From: Prevotellamassilia timonensis
GTDB taxonomy: Bacteria; Bacteroidota; Bacteroidia; Bacteroidales; Bacteroidaceae
Direction of reading: 5' to 3'
NCBI RefSeq assembly: GCF_900106785.1
Contig: NZ_LT629844.1
Span: 629,109-693,108 of the forward strand
Length of the DNA: 64,000 nt
In this document: one piece after another, positions 1 to 9,186 of the stretch
How the letters are laid out: each line of letters begins with the position of its first letter
Position numbering within the stretch: position 1 is the first letter of the stretch
Translations under genes and position numbers: made by a program
Notes under the pieces: generated by a model
The model's input: only the letters and a program-made list of their open reading frames with translations
Told to the model about the DNA's origin: nothing
Databases searched by the model: none

Positions 1-2
1 AC

Positions 3-170
3 CCCCGCATTGCCGTTTCGGTATATGTTGAGAATGGTGGTTTTGGCAATGTGTATGGTGTGCCAATAGGCGCCCTCATTATGGAGCAATACCTCAATGG
101 CCACTTGTCAAAGTCGTCTGAAATTAAAGCACAACATTTTCAAAACATGCACATAAAGTATGGTGATTGA
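3..170 (+). CDS. mrdA: Penicillin-binding protein 2, C-terminal end (partial)
   Basis: Only the last 55 codons are in the window; the gene starts upstream. The readable tail contains a segment reading AVSVYVENGGFG followed by VYGVPIGALIMEQYL, which matches the C-terminal end of class B penicillin-binding proteins of the PBP2 (MrdA) type. These are periplasmic transpeptidases that cross-link peptidoglycan during cell elongation. The next gene is rodA, its usual partner, and the 32-bp gap supports one operon. The assignment rests on this short tail plus the rodA linkage. Confidence 0.8.
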   Translation, partial: PRIAVSVYVENGGFGNVYGVPIGALIMEQYLNGHLSKSSEIKAQHFQNMHIKYGD

Positions 171-202
171 CCCCATGCTTGGCATTAGCTGAAACACTTC
201 TT

Positions 203-1672
203 ATGTTAAACGAAAACGAAAAATACCCGCTCTTCAACATCGACTGGGTTGTGCTCTCACTCTACCTCATACTCCTGGTGTGCGGTTGGTTCAGCATTTG
301 CGGAGCCAGTCACGAGTTGGGCGACACCAATTTCTTTGAGTGGAGCACACGCACCGGCAAGCAGCTCGTGTGGATAGCCTGCGCGTTAGCCTTGGGCTTC
401 GTCATCATGATGACGTCCGACCGTTATTACGACACCCTGGCCGGTTTCTTTTATTGGCTCATGATGCTCGTGCTGCTCGTCACACCATTCATAGCCAAGG
501 ACATCAAAGGCTCGCGCTCGTGGGTGAGTTTGGGCTTTTGCAACATACAGCCAGCCGAGTTTGCCAAGTGCGCCACGGCCTTGGCGGTGGCCAAACTTAT
601 TGATGAGTATGGCTTTACCCTCGACAAGATGCGCAACTTCTTCAAGGCCGCAGGCCTCGTGCTGCTGCCCATGGTGCTTATTGTCTTGCAGCGCGAAACG
701 GGGTCGGCACTGGTCTACCTGGCTTTCTTCCTTATGTTCTACCGCGAGGGCATGCCTGGCAGCATACTCTTTATAGCTGTTGCCGCGGTAGTCTATTTCG
801 TTGTAGGCATACGCTTTGGCACCACCGAGCTGCCTGGCACACTCTCGTCGGTAGGCGAGTTCGTTGTGCTCACCCTGATATGGTTGTTCACCATAGGCAT
901 GTTGCACGTTTACGTCCCCCGCAACAAGTCAGCCCACCTATTCACTCTGGTGGGTGCGGGTGCCATAATATTGTCACTACTCGTGTCGGAGTTTATAATC
1001 CCCTTCGACATATCGTGGGTGCTGCTCGCCCTGTGCATCTTCATGGCCGGCTATTTGGCATGGCAGTCGTTAGGCCAGCGTGTCAACACCTGTCTGCTCA
1101 TAGCCGTATTCACACTGGGCAGCACGGCCTTCCTCTACACTGCAGACTTTGCCCTCAACAATGTGCTTGAGCCCCACCAGCGCGTGCGCATACAAGTGCT
1201 GCTTGGCATGAACGAGGACAACCGTGATGCAGGCTACAACGTAAACCAGAGCAAAATAGCCATAGGCTCGGGCGGACTCGAAGGCAAGGGCTTTATGAAT
1301 GGTACACAAACCAAGCTCAAGTATGTGCCCGAGCAAGACACCGACTTCATCTTCTGCACCGTGGGCGAGGAACAAGGTTTCTTAGGCTCCGCCGGTGTGC
1401 TCCTGCTCTTTTTGTGCATGATATTGCGACTGATATATCTCAGCGAGCGGCAAGTCACAACCTTTGCCCGTGTCTACGGCTATTCTGTCACCAGCATACT
1501 ATTATTTCATGTGTTCATCAATGTAGGTATGGTTATGGGCGTCACGCCAGTTATTGGCATACCATTGCCTTTCTTCAGTTACGGCGGCTCATCATTGTGG
1601 GGCTTCACCCTCATGCTCTTCATATTCCTGCGCATGGACGCCAGTCGCAAGCGTCCCATACTTGGTGCGTGA
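203..1672 (+). CDS. rodA: Rod shape-determining protein RodA, peptidoglycan glycosyltransferase (SEDS family)
   Basis: This 489-residue multipass inner-membrane protein belongs to the SEDS (FtsW/RodA/SpoVE) family, which polymerises lipid II into glycan strands during elongation together with PBP2. Visible SEDS signatures are GSRSWVSLG followed by QPAEFAKC, QRETGSALVYL, the large periplasmic-loop motif YVPEQDTDFIFCTVGEEQG with the conserved Asp, and a C-terminal TPVIGIPLPFFSYGGSS. The frame is open from 167, overlapping the mrdA stop, but the ATG at 203 gives a normal RodA N-terminus (MLNENEKYPLFNIDW) and was chosen. Its neighbour mrdA supplies the matching transpeptidase. Confidence 0.95.
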   Translation: MLNENEKYPLFNIDWVVLSLYLILLVCGWFSICGASHELGDTNFFEWSTRTGKQLVWIACALALGFVIMMTSDRYYDTLAGFFYWLMMLVLLVTPFIAKDIKGSRSWVSLGFCNIQPAEFAKCATALAVAKLIDEYGFTLDKMRNFFKAAGLVLLPMVLIVLQRETGSALVYLAFFLMFYREGMPGSILFIAVAAVVYFVVGIRFGTTELPGTLSSVGEFVVLTLIWLFTIGMLHVYVPRNKSAHLFTLVGAGAIILSLLVSEFIIPFDISWVLLALCIFMAGYLAWQSLGQRVNTCLLIAVFTLGSTAFLYTADFALNNVLEPHQRVRIQVLLGMNEDNRDAGYNVNQSKIAIGSGGLEGKGFMNGTQTKLKYVPEQDTDFIFCTVGEEQGFLGSAGVLLLFLCMILRLIYLSERQVTTFARVYGYSVTSILLFHVFINVGMVMGVTPVIGIPLPFFSYGGSSLWGFTLMLFIFLRMDASRKRPILGA

Positions 1673-1722
1673 TGAGCTATGCAGAACTTTAATACAGAAC
1701 GAACACAAACATATAATCGAAA

Positions 1723-2184
1723 ATGAATTACAACAAATATCCCCAATCGCCCAACCGCTGGCGCGCGGTATCCATCGTATTGTTTTGCCTGCTCGTAGTG
1801 ATTGGCATTATTTATATGAAACATTCGTCGGGCGAGCAAAAGCTCCTCGTGCCTTCTGGCACCTCCGACACCGCCCACCAAGTAGCTGTGCCCGACACCA
1901 CCATAGCCCCCGAGGTCATGCCGCAAACCTCCGACACGGTGCAGCCCACACAGTTGCCCGACACCATTTTGGGGCGCGACACCCGCAGCCCCTACGAGGC
2001 CGGTTACGACGACGGCTATGCAGCCGGTTGTGACGATGGTGCTGCCAAGGCTGACCATGCCACCTACGACGAGACCAACAACTTTGCCACCAAGCCAGAG
2101 CAGCAAAATTACGTGCGCGGCTACCGCGAAGGATATGCCAAGGGCTACGACAACGGCCGCCAGGGCAAGCAATTCAATATTTGA
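1723..2184 (+). CDS. Small single-pass membrane protein with DDG repeats, unknown function
   Basis: This 153-residue protein has a basic N-terminus and one membrane segment at about residues 16-33 (AVSIVLFCLLVVIGIIYM). A Thr/Pro/Asp-rich linker containing repeated SDT and PDT motifs follows. The C-terminal part has repeated aromatic-glycine-acidic units (YEAGYDDGYAAGCDDG, then YREGYAKGYDNG), a composition typical of exposed low-complexity segments. It lies 50 bp after rodA on the same strand and is followed by a strong hairpin, so it is probably the last gene of the mrdA-rodA operon. I do not recognise a family; an envelope role is inferred only from position and topology. Confidence 0.7.
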   Translation: MNYNKYPQSPNRWRAVSIVLFCLLVVIGIIYMKHSSGEQKLLVPSGTSDTAHQVAVPDTTIAPEVMPQTSDTVQPTQLPDTILGRDTRSPYEAGYDDGYAAGCDDGAAKADHATYDETNNFATKPEQQNYVRGYREGYAKGYDNGRQGKQFNI

Positions 2185-2209
2185 ACATCTGCTTAAGATA
2201 CATTGCAAC

Positions 2210-2270
2210 ACACACTAAAGGCTTGAAACCCTACTCCTTCATGAGGAGGGGCTTCAAGCCTTTAGTGTGT
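2210..2270 (+). terminator. Strong hairpin, probable terminator of the rodA operon
   Basis: An 18-bp perfect stem (ACACACTAAAGGCTTGAA and its reverse complement) encloses a 25-nt region containing CCTACTCC and its near complement. It begins 25 bp after the preceding stop codon. There is no long T-tract, so it may act as a bidirectional or processing hairpin. Confidence 0.7.
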
Positions 2271-2323
2271 TGTAAGCTTCCCGTGTAGGTCGTATAGTCT
2301 TATATAAGAGTGTTGCTGTTCGA

Positions 2324-2547
2324 TGAAACGTAAATATGCGAACGGACTCAAGCACCAAACGCTACCATCAAACGCAACCATCAAACGCTAGCTCTAATGG
2401 GGGCGACGCGTCTCGCGTCGGGAAAAGATGCAGCCATTATTTAGCAGAGTTCGTATTTTCCTCCTATCTCTATCCCGACGCGAGACGCGTCGCCCCCATT
2501 AGAGCTTGCGTTTGGTGATAGAATCCATTCGCTTGTTTACGTTTCAC
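2324..2547. repeat. Family A palindromic repeat (MITE-like), copy 1
   Basis: Termini read AAACGTAAATATGCGAACGG on the left and GTTTACGTTTCACC on the right, forming imperfect terminal inverted repeats. Inside are AACGCTACCATCA-type short repeats, then CTCTAATGGGGGCGACGCG, and in inverted orientation CGCGTCGCCCCCATTAGAG. The central spacer (TCGGGAAAAGATGCAGCC onward) is shared with the copy near 4900. No open frame here looks coding. Confidence 0.8.
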
Positions 2548-2589
2548 CTAACAGCCTATCTCCAATTATTACTGCCCGGTAAATCTTTT

Positions 2590-2992
2590 TCCGTATTTTG
2601 TCTGCACTCTGCACTTTTGTCTACACTCATACTGATTATCAATGAGTTACGGCGTGTAGACAAAGCGAAATTTTGTCTGCACTATTACCTACACTCATGG
2701 CAGGTGACTGTGTGCACTTGCAGCATCAGGGGAGCATCGATCGGGCATAGGGAGGGCGGATATTCGATTGCTCCGACAAGTTTAACGCCCTCCCTATGCC
2801 GAAATACCATGTTGGCACGACCTGTGTGATGCTTGCGTATGTAAGCTTGTGCAGATAGTGCAGACAGTGCAGATAAAAAGTGCAGCGTGCAGACGGTAGT
2901 GCATACAAAAAACAGACTTGTCTACACGCCGTAACTCATTGATAATCAGTGTGAGTGTAGACAAAAGTGCAGAGTGCAGACAGTTTGCCAAA
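2590..2992. repeat. Family C ~400-bp noncoding inverted-repeat element, copy 1
   Basis: Two long arms (about 2595-2660 and 2920-2985) are near-perfect inverted copies containing CTGCACTCTGCACTTTTGTC and ACTGATTATCAATGAGTTAC. In the centre a 15-bp stem GGCATAGGGAGGGCG (about 2744-2758) pairs with 2789-2803. Its loop carries CGATTGCTCCGACAAG (2765-2780). The same architecture and loop motif occur near 26040 and 53580. It holds no convincing gene. Confidence 0.75.
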
Positions 2993-3101
2993 AAAGTGCT
3001 GTGAGGGGTGTGCAGGGTGTTTGTTACGGGTGCATTAGTTTGGGCGCTTACGTGTTCAAGGCAGATATTTATATGTCGGGTAACATTTAACCGGACGGCG
3101 A

Positions 3102-3557
3102 TTATGCCAAATCAGTGTAATCGGGAATATCCTGCAAGTATTCCACTTTCATGCTTTGATAGTTAACATGGCAACAATAGTGTTTGATGCCATTGCTCAC
3201 AATCAAATAGTCAGCCCTTAACACACTGTTGTAAGCATATATTTGCTGAAATACGTGCTGCGTGATGGCAATGTGTGGTGCTTTATATTCAATTATAACG
3301 CGAGGCACTCCCCCCGTGCGGTGGTATAGCACACTGTCGCAGCGGCGTGCCACGCCCCCCACGTTGATGGTCACCTCGTTGGCCAACAAAGCGGCCGGGT
3401 AACCCTTATGCTCCACCAGGTAATGCGTAAAGTGCTGCCGCACCCACTCCTCGGGCGTGAGCCGCAAGTAGCAGTGGCGCAAAAAATCATATATGGCAGG
3501 TTGCCCGTTGCGGTTGCTGAGTTTCACCTCGTAGGCGGGCAGGTTGAGTGATTGCAT
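3102..3557 (-). CDS. Solitary HsdR N-terminal-like (type I restriction R-subunit nuclease domain) protein
   Basis: This 151-residue protein has the layout of the Bacteroidetes HsdR_N-like family. It has an N-terminal helical part with YDFLRHCYLRLTPEEWVRQHF, a central ARRCDSVLYH strand and an RVIIEYKAP motif. D and E-x-K in these segments fit a PD-(D/E)XK nuclease core. It then continues with a segment reading YNSVLRADYLIVSNGIKHYC. The family resembles the nuclease domain of type I restriction R subunits but occurs alone, without HsdM or HsdS here. Its true activity is unknown. A good promoter lies 30 bp upstream, so it is probably monocistronic. Confidence 0.8.
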   Translation of the reverse strand: MQSLNLPAYEVKLSNRNGQPAIYDFLRHCYLRLTPEEWVRQHFTHYLVEHKGYPAALLANEVTINVGGVARRCDSVLYHRTGGVPRVIIEYKAPHIAITQHVFQQIYAYNSVLRADYLIVSNGIKHYCCHVNYQSMKVEYLQDIPDYTDLA

Positions 3558-3587
3558 GATTATAATAAGAAACGTTTAATGGAAAGG

Positions 3588-3615
3588 CAAAATTACAATT
3601 ATATTGTGATAGCAA
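3588..3615 (-). promoter_or_regulatory. Bacteroidetes-type promoter for the HsdR_N-like gene
   Basis: On the minus strand this reads TTG-N17-TAATTTTG, matching the Bacteroidetes sigma-factor consensus (TTG, then TANNTTTG). It is placed about 30 bp before the start codon at 3557. Confidence 0.6.
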
Positions 3616-3875
3616 GCGGCTTGCTTGCATATAATGTGGCATACCATGTTGATGTTTGATGATGTTTGCCGATGTCTGCCGCCAAAAGAGATAAATTAGA
3701 TTTTTTAACACCTTGACAAGCACTTTCTTAGTTTCTTTGTGTATTTTTGTGCATGATATTTAGCTCCGCCGCTATATATGTGGCCATGTTGTCTAAAAAA
3801 TATTATCGAGGTTGTTAACCTTTTGATGCTTTCCGGCATAAAGAGAAGAACATCATTATTAAAACCATATTTATT

Positions 3876-4682
3876 ATGAAAAAGTTGCTACAAAATTCTG
3901 GGCTCGCACTGATGCTGGCCCTTGGCATGAGTTCATGTTCAATATCGTCAGAATGGTACTATCAAGTCTGCAATATGCAGGCCGACCAGTCGTGGGTGGA
4001 ACCTGGCACGGAAAATGACACCGATCAACCATTCTCGGGTGCCAATGCCGACTGCCGTGTAGAGTACGATTTGTGGGGTGAAGGTGGTAACCTCAATTCT
4101 GACATTACGAATAACACCGAACGCAACATTTACGTGTATCTGCCAGAGTGCTTTGTGATAACAAACGGCTATTCGAATGATTATTACAGAGACGAAGAGG
4201 TGCAAGTGGGCGCTAAACGTGTGCGCAGCCCCAAGGTGGTGTGCATTCCTCCCCATACTACTAAGAGCTTACAATGCAAGTATGCAATAAACAATGGTTT
4301 GTTTGCTGATTGCAATTTCGACATGTTCCCCAAAAAGCAGTCTGCACCTGTAAAATTTTACGAAACGAATTCGCCGCTTGTTGTAGAGAATCTTATTGCT
4401 TACAGCTATACACCCGACTGCAAGGAGTTGATACGCTGGAACCACAAATTCTGGCTTGAAAGTATCACCAACTATTCGAAGCGCGCATTGTCGAAGAAGT
4501 ACGAATACGAGGACTGCCTGCACAAAGACTCTTTTGGAGAGTATGTCTCTGGAACATGGACCTTTAGGGAAAAGATTTCACCGCGTGTATTCTATAATAC
4601 TTACGAAAAGGAGAACACCCACTTGTGGCGTCTGAAGGTGAAGAATACTGATAAGGACAAGTCCTTTACGGTAAAAAAGTGA
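3876..4682 (+). CDS. Hypothetical lipoprotein
   Basis: This 268-residue protein begins with a typical lipoprotein signal: MKKLLQNSG, a hydrophobic core, and the lipobox region LGMSSC with Cys at about residue 21. It should therefore be exported and lipidated, on the inner or outer membrane. The mature part is polar with many Asn, Tyr and paired Cys residues and no motif I recognise. It is flanked by repeats on both sides and faces a convergent operon. Unknown function. Confidence 0.75.
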   Translation: MKKLLQNSGLALMLALGMSSCSISSEWYYQVCNMQADQSWVEPGTENDTDQPFSGANADCRVEYDLWGEGGNLNSDITNNTERNIYVYLPECFVITNGYSNDYYRDEEVQVGAKRVRSPKVVCIPPHTTKSLQCKYAINNGLFADCNFDMFPKKQSAPVKFYETNSPLVVENLIAYSYTPDCKELIRWNHKFWLESITNYSKRALSKKYEYEDCLHKDSFGEYVSGTWTFREKISPRVFYNTYEKENTHLWRLKVKNTDKDKSFTVKK

Positions 4683-4777
4683 AAGACAGAACGCGAAGAT
4701 TGGCATTACGAGGGCGATTGTGCCAAAATGTAATGATAATCGGAACGTCTGAATTGACGCAGGTATTTTAATTATTG

Positions 4778-5072
4778 GCGTCTGGTAGAACGTAAACAGG
4801 CAACGGACTCAAGCATCAGACGCTACAATCAAGCGCTACTACTAAGCGCTACTACTAAGCGCTAGCTCTAATGGGGGCGACGCGTCTCGCGTCGGGAAAA
4901 GATGCAGCCATTATTTAGCAGAGTTCGTATTTTCTTCCTATCTCTATCCCGACGCGAGACGCGTCGCCCCCATTAGAGTTAGCGTTTGGTGATAGCGCTT
5001 AATGATAGCGTTTGGGGCTTGGTAGTGTTTGGTGCTTGAGCCCGTTCACATGTTTACGTTTTACCAGACGGC
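4778..5072. repeat. Family A palindromic repeat, copy 2 (complete, with long terminal inverted repeats)
   Basis: Left end GCGTCTGGTAGAACGTAAAC pairs with the right end GTTTACGTTTTACCAGACGG as a ~20-bp terminal inverted repeat. Inside are three copies of an AAGCGCTACTACT-type unit, the CTAATGGGGGCGACGCG core, a spacer, and its inverted partner. This is the best copy for defining element ends. Confidence 0.8.
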
Positions 5073-5094
5073 AATAATATACAACTATATACAA

Positions 5095-5142
5095 TACAGA
5101 AAATCCGCGATGCTGAACTTTAGGCATCGCGGATTTTCTGTA
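5095..5142. terminator. Bidirectional terminator between the lipoprotein gene and the CHAT operon
   Basis: A 19-bp perfect stem (TACAGAAAATCCGCGATGC and its complement) surrounds a 10-nt loop. The A- and T-rich flanks suit both strands, and it sits 15 bp beyond the stop of the minus-strand CHAT gene. Confidence 0.8.
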
Positions 5143-5156
5143 TATACAGTTAGCTC

Positions 5157-7688
5157 TTAGTCAATAGCTACAAATGCGGCCCAATAATAGGGGTCGGTAG
5201 CTCCTTGCTCAATGAGGTAGGTGCGGGCGCGTTTAAGTGCTTGACGTGTGTTGAGGCCATTGGCAAGCTGACGGTAAAATTCGGTCATGAACATACACGT
5301 TGTTTCGTCTGATACCTTCCAAAGCGTCATGACAATGGTGCCGGCACCGGCTTGCTTGAATGCCCGTTGCAGTCCCCATACGCCATCGGTGTTTTCAATG
5401 TGGCCGCGTGCCGTTTCGCAGGCAGAGAGAACCACGAGCCGGGTGTGCGACAGGTCGAGACGCGAAATTTCGTCTGCTGTCAGTATGCCATCTTCCACCC
5501 CCCTTGGCAAAGGCTTGCACTGCCAGGCATTATTGCCACCAGCAAGCACAAGGCCGCTCCACATCATATAGTTGCCATTGGGCGTAAATGCCGTGCGCGA
5601 TTGTGCAAATGGCGAATTGTCGTATTGCTGCATGGTGCTTATGGCAAATCCGTGCGTGGCAATGTGCAGTGCGTCAGGTGCATGTCCGTCCAGGGCTTTG
5701 AAAGCCTCTTCGGTGGCTTGGGCGTCGGTAAATGTGCAAACTTTGGCGCCATGGGCCCGGACTATGGCCGCAATGTTGGCCACTTCGTTGCGTGTGGCAG
5801 GAATGGTGTGCCAGTTTCCGCGTGTGTCGTCGCCTCGCATAGCCAATTTGCTGCTGATGTCCTCGTGTTGAATGACATGGTGGGGAGAGGTAGCTTTGAC
5901 CATTTGCTGGGGCGTCATGTCGTAGTCGGGGCAGCCCATGGCCACAACATTCTTGATGGGGGTGACGTTGGTGGCACTTTTTATTTTAAGCGGAGATGAA
6001 AGCAGTGTGAGTTCTGTTACATCGCCTAACCGCTTGTTGTTGTGCTGCATGAGTGCATCGAAGTTAAGCGTGGCTAAATTGCCTGTGGTGGAGTAGTAAA
6101 TGCGCTTGGCCCCCCTTAGGTGTGGCATAAGTGGAGCCCACAATTTGTCGTATAAAAGCTGCGCATTGCCGGCGGCATAAGTTTCGGCGGCATACTCTGC
6201 TGTGGGCGTGGCGGTAAAAAACAGACTGTCGATGTCCTCGTATGGCCCCAAGTCTACCATGGTTGGGCCATCATTTTGTTGGGAACGTACAATATAGGCA
6301 GCATAGTGGAGCGTTTTTGCCAGCTCGCCGTCCTCAACATCAAATGTTGGCAAATTGCAATAAAGCACGTATGCCTCGTCGGCCTTCAGCATCTGTTTGG
6401 TGCTTTCGTATGTGGCGGTTTGTGCTTTCAGTGTCAGCTCAAATTGATTGTCGGCACGCAGCAAGTTCTGTTCTATATCAATGATAGCATGGTGAATGGA
6501 GTCGTATTGCGCAGTCGAAATGTGTCCTTTGGCAAGCATCTGCCTGAGGTGTGCCAGCTCGTTGCATTTGCTGCTTTTGTTGGCAAAGTCTTTAACCATA
6601 CGGTTTACTGACAGTGAAGCAGAGCGCATGAGCAGATTGATGTCGAACGCCTCTACCGCAGCCTGCGGCACATATCTGACCACAAAATTGTTGCAATCGG
6701 ACATCTCCTGCGACAGCTTCTTCAGCATGGCCTCGCGGTCTATTTCAGAGAACTTTGAAATAATGGCAAGTGCCTGTTCATAGCCTTCGGTATTAAATTG
6801 TCTGAGATTTTCGAGTGCCTTTTTATCGTTTTCTGTCAGTGCATAGTCTATGGACAGGTTTTGGCTTACGGTGTAGGCCAGGGTGGGCGTGGCTTTTTTA
6901 ACGGTCTCAAGCAGGGGAATGGCTTTGTCGAGTTGGTTCATTATGAAATAGCAGGTTGACAGATTGTTGGCTGCCAGATAATAGACCGAAGCCAAGGTGT
7001 CGGGCGAGGCGTTGTCTACAATGTCCTTAAAGCATTCAATGGCCTTTTCGTACATGCCAAGGGTTTGGTACACATATCCGCGCTGGTTTTGAACAGGGTA
7101 GTAGCCCATGTATTTTGACAGGTTGAACTGGGCGGTGAGTTTTTGTTGGCAGTTAAATGCCTCGTCAATATATTGTATGGCGTGTTGTGCATCGTCTTGC
7201 TCAACATACGCCAAATTGGTGTTGCAACACAATATGCAGTAGTCAACGCCATGGTCGCCGGCAGCGTTGTACATGTTGAGTGCCTTATTGGCGTAACCGA
7301 GAAGGGCATCGTAGTTTTTCTTGTCAAACTGCACGCGCGTCTGCATTGTGTGTAGTGCGCGTGTTTGCGGATTGTTGGTTATGCTGTCGCGTGTGTTGTA
7401 CAAGGCTATGGCGTGGTTGAGCAGTTCTTCCTCGTTGGTGTAGCGCTTTTGCATGCTGTAATATTCAAGCAGCGACTGAATGGCGAATAAGTTGTTTTGC
7501 CTTATTTCTTCGGTCCATGCTTTTGAAGCTTCTACTTGTGCTTTGTATGTCAGGCATATTTTGGCACCCTCGTTGTGCCCTTGTTGAATGTTGTAGGCCG
7601 CTTGGGTCAGTTCAGCCTTTGTATACGTTTGGGCATGTACTGCAAATGATGTGGCAAACAGTGCAAGTATTATTGATAATATCTTCAT
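5157..7688 (-). CDS. Exported TPR-CHAT domain protein (caspase-fold peptidase)
   Basis: This 843-residue protein starts with a cleavable-looking signal peptide (MKILSIILALFATSFAVHAQ), which is why the ATG at 7688 was preferred over upstream starts. Residues about 20-330 are TPR-like helical repeats (for example NQRGYVYQTLGMYEKAIECF). A helical linker follows. The C-terminal third is a CHAT domain with both catalytic motifs: HIATHGF (His about 679) and LSACETARG (Cys about 757), then GAGTIVMTLWKV. CHAT proteins are clan CD cysteine peptidases related to caspases and separase. Here it ends an operon with a caspase-like peptidase, an ECF sigma factor and an anti-sigma-like protein. The target is unknown. 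Confidence 0.9.
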   Translation of the reverse strand: MKILSIILALFATSFAVHAQTYTKAELTQAAYNIQQGHNEGAKICLTYKAQVEASKAWTEEIRQNNLFAIQSLLEYYSMQKRYTNEEELLNHAIALYNTRDSITNNPQTRALHTMQTRVQFDKKNYDALLGYANKALNMYNAAGDHGVDYCILCCNTNLAYVEQDDAQHAIQYIDEAFNCQQKLTAQFNLSKYMGYYPVQNQRGYVYQTLGMYEKAIECFKDIVDNASPDTLASVYYLAANNLSTCYFIMNQLDKAIPLLETVKKATPTLAYTVSQNLSIDYALTENDKKALENLRQFNTEGYEQALAIISKFSEIDREAMLKKLSQEMSDCNNFVVRYVPQAAVEAFDINLLMRSASLSVNRMVKDFANKSSKCNELAHLRQMLAKGHISTAQYDSIHHAIIDIEQNLLRADNQFELTLKAQTATYESTKQMLKADEAYVLYCNLPTFDVEDGELAKTLHYAAYIVRSQQNDGPTMVDLGPYEDIDSLFFTATPTAEYAAETYAAGNAQLLYDKLWAPLMPHLRGAKRIYYSTTGNLATLNFDALMQHNNKRLGDVTELTLLSSPLKIKSATNVTPIKNVVAMGCPDYDMTPQQMVKATSPHHVIQHEDISSKLAMRGDDTRGNWHTIPATRNEVANIAAIVRAHGAKVCTFTDAQATEEAFKALDGHAPDALHIATHGFAISTMQQYDNSPFAQSRTAFTPNGNYMMWSGLVLAGGNNAWQCKPLPRGVEDGILTADEISRLDLSHTRLVVLSACETARGHIENTDGVWGLQRAFKQAGAGTIVMTLWKVSDETTCMFMTEFYRQLANGLNTRQALKRARTYLIEQGATDPYYWAAFVAID

Positions 7689-7710
7689 GTGGTTGGGATA
7701 GACGCGTTTG

Positions 7711-8595
7711 TTACAACAGGCCAAATATCTTTTTGCGGTTCTTGATTTTGTGGCGTAGCTCTATGGCTTTGGTTTGTACGAGCGATTGCGGTGCAGTCAG
7801 CTCTATCAGTTTGTCAAGCGTATGCAGTGCATTCAGCTCGTCGTGATTTATTAAATAGACATTTGCCAAAGCCCAACCGATGAGCGGGGCTTGATTGGTA
7901 TACTCGTTGTAGGTGTCGCTTTGGGCTTTTTGCCACAATGCCTTTAATTGGCTAAGGGTGGCGGCTGCTGTTTTTTCGTCTAACTGTTGGTATGTATATG
8001 CTGCGTTGTAAAGTTTGGCTACCTCTGTGGCGGCATGGGTGTCGGCAACATCGGCACGCATTATGCCAGACTCTGTTTGTGGCAAAAATAGGACAATATA
8101 TTCGTTGCCCATTTGGCTCAAACTCTGTGCATCGTAATACTTTAATCCGCCCCAGAAGGCTGCGGCCATTACGGCAACGGCCGAAAGTGGCGTGGCTATG
8201 CGGCGCAATTTGCCTTTGTGCGGACGGTGGAAAGGCACTTGCATTTCGTTGGGGCGATTGGCATTGCTGGGGCTGTTGGTATTGTTGGCGCATGTGGCGC
8301 TGTTTTCCTCCATCTCGTGGCATTGAGTTAAGGCACGCACGAACTTTATGACGTTATCCCTTTTCATGTGTTCCAGCGTATGCACTATTTGTGCGTCCTT
8401 TTCGCGTCCTACTTGGTCCATCGCCTTTACGAGCTGCACCATGGCCTCTGTTCTGTTACGCAGGTCTTTGTTGTGGGCAAGGTCGTGTGCAAAAGCGTGT
8501 TGCTCTGCTTCGGTCATTTTGCCCTGCAGGTAGCGGTCTATGCGGTCGTATTGTAAATCGGCTTGTGAGGCGGGCGTGTGATGGGGTGTGGTCAT
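7711..8595 (-). CDS. Anti-sigma-factor-like single-pass membrane protein
   Basis: This 294-residue protein has an N-terminal module (DRIDRYLQGKMTEAEQHAF, then LAHNKDLRNR) typical of Bacteroidetes membrane proteins encoded next to ECF sigma factors. A basic stretch precedes one membrane segment at about residues 135-155 (ATPLSAVAVMAAAFWGGL). The remaining ~140 residues are helical and TPR-like, and should be periplasmic. It starts 6 bp after the sigma-factor stop and ends 22 bp before the CHAT start. No zinc-finger HC2 motif is present, so the anti-sigma role is inferred from topology and position. Confidence 0.7.
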   Translation of the reverse strand: MTTPHHTPASQADLQYDRIDRYLQGKMTEAEQHAFAHDLAHNKDLRNRTEAMVQLVKAMDQVGREKDAQIVHTLEHMKRDNVIKFVRALTQCHEMEENSATCANNTNSPSNANRPNEMQVPFHRPHKGKLRRIATPLSAVAVMAAAFWGGLKYYDAQSLSQMGNEYIVLFLPQTESGIMRADVADTHAATEVAKLYNAAYTYQQLDEKTAAATLSQLKALWQKAQSDTYNEYTNQAPLIGWALANVYLINHDELNALHTLDKLIELTAPQSLVQTKAIELRHKIKNRKKIFGLL

Positions 8596-8601
8596 ATATG
8601 G

Positions 8602-9186
8602 CTATCGGGTTTGGTTAATGGTTGTTTCGTATTGCTTCTTAAACTTTTCGCAGCACCGGTGCTTTATTACTTTTACAGCCCCCTCGCTGTAGTGGTGCAT
8701 GTGTGCTAATGCCTTCATGGACATGCCGTCGCGGTAGAAACCCCATAACAGTTCTTTGCATGGTGATGGCAGCCGTTTTACTATCTGTTCGACAAGTGTC
8801 AGTTTGTATTCCTTTTCGTTGGCCAATGTTGGGTCGAATGATGCCAGTTTGCTGGCTTGTTGGGCAAGCGTTGCGCTGTTGGTACCGTTGTCTGTGGCAA
8901 GATTGGTGTAGTCTGTCGTTATCGAACGGTTGTTGTGGCGCAGTAGTTCCAAAGCCTTGTAGCGGCAAATGCTTGTAAAGTAGGTAGATAGCGAGCATTT
9001 GAGCGGAGTAAGTCTGCCTTCGTTTATTTGGTCGTAAAGCACGATGAAGGCATCTTGAAACACATCTTGGCAATCCTCGCGCGGCAGATTGAACGTTCGG
9101 CCTAAATAATTCAGCACCTTGTGCCATTGCTCCTCGGCAAATGTGCTTAGTTCTACATAGTCGGTGTCGCTAATGGTATGGTTCAT
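8602..9186 (-). CDS. ECF-type RNA polymerase sigma factor
   Basis: This 194-residue protein has sigma-70 region 2 at about residues 35-85 (DCQDVFQDAFIVLYDQI, then LSTYFTSICRYKALELLR). It has region 4 at about 140-185 (VKRLPSPCKELLWGFYRDG followed by a helix-turn-helix). There are no regions 1.1 or 3, as expected for an ECF factor. Its start overlaps the stop of the upstream caspase gene by 4 bp (ATGA), and the anti-sigma-like gene follows after 15 bp. It probably directs transcription of this operon or of a stress regulon, controlled by its membrane-bound neighbour. Confidence 0.9.
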   Translation of the reverse strand: MNHTISDTDYVELSTFAEEQWHKVLNYLGRTFNLPREDCQDVFQDAFIVLYDQINEGRLTPLKCSLSTYFTSICRYKALELLRHNNRSITTDYTNLATDNGTNSATLAQQASKLASFDPTLANEKEYKLTLVEQIVKRLPSPCKELLWGFYRDGMSMKALAHMHHYSEGAVKVIKHRCCEKFKKQYETTINQTR

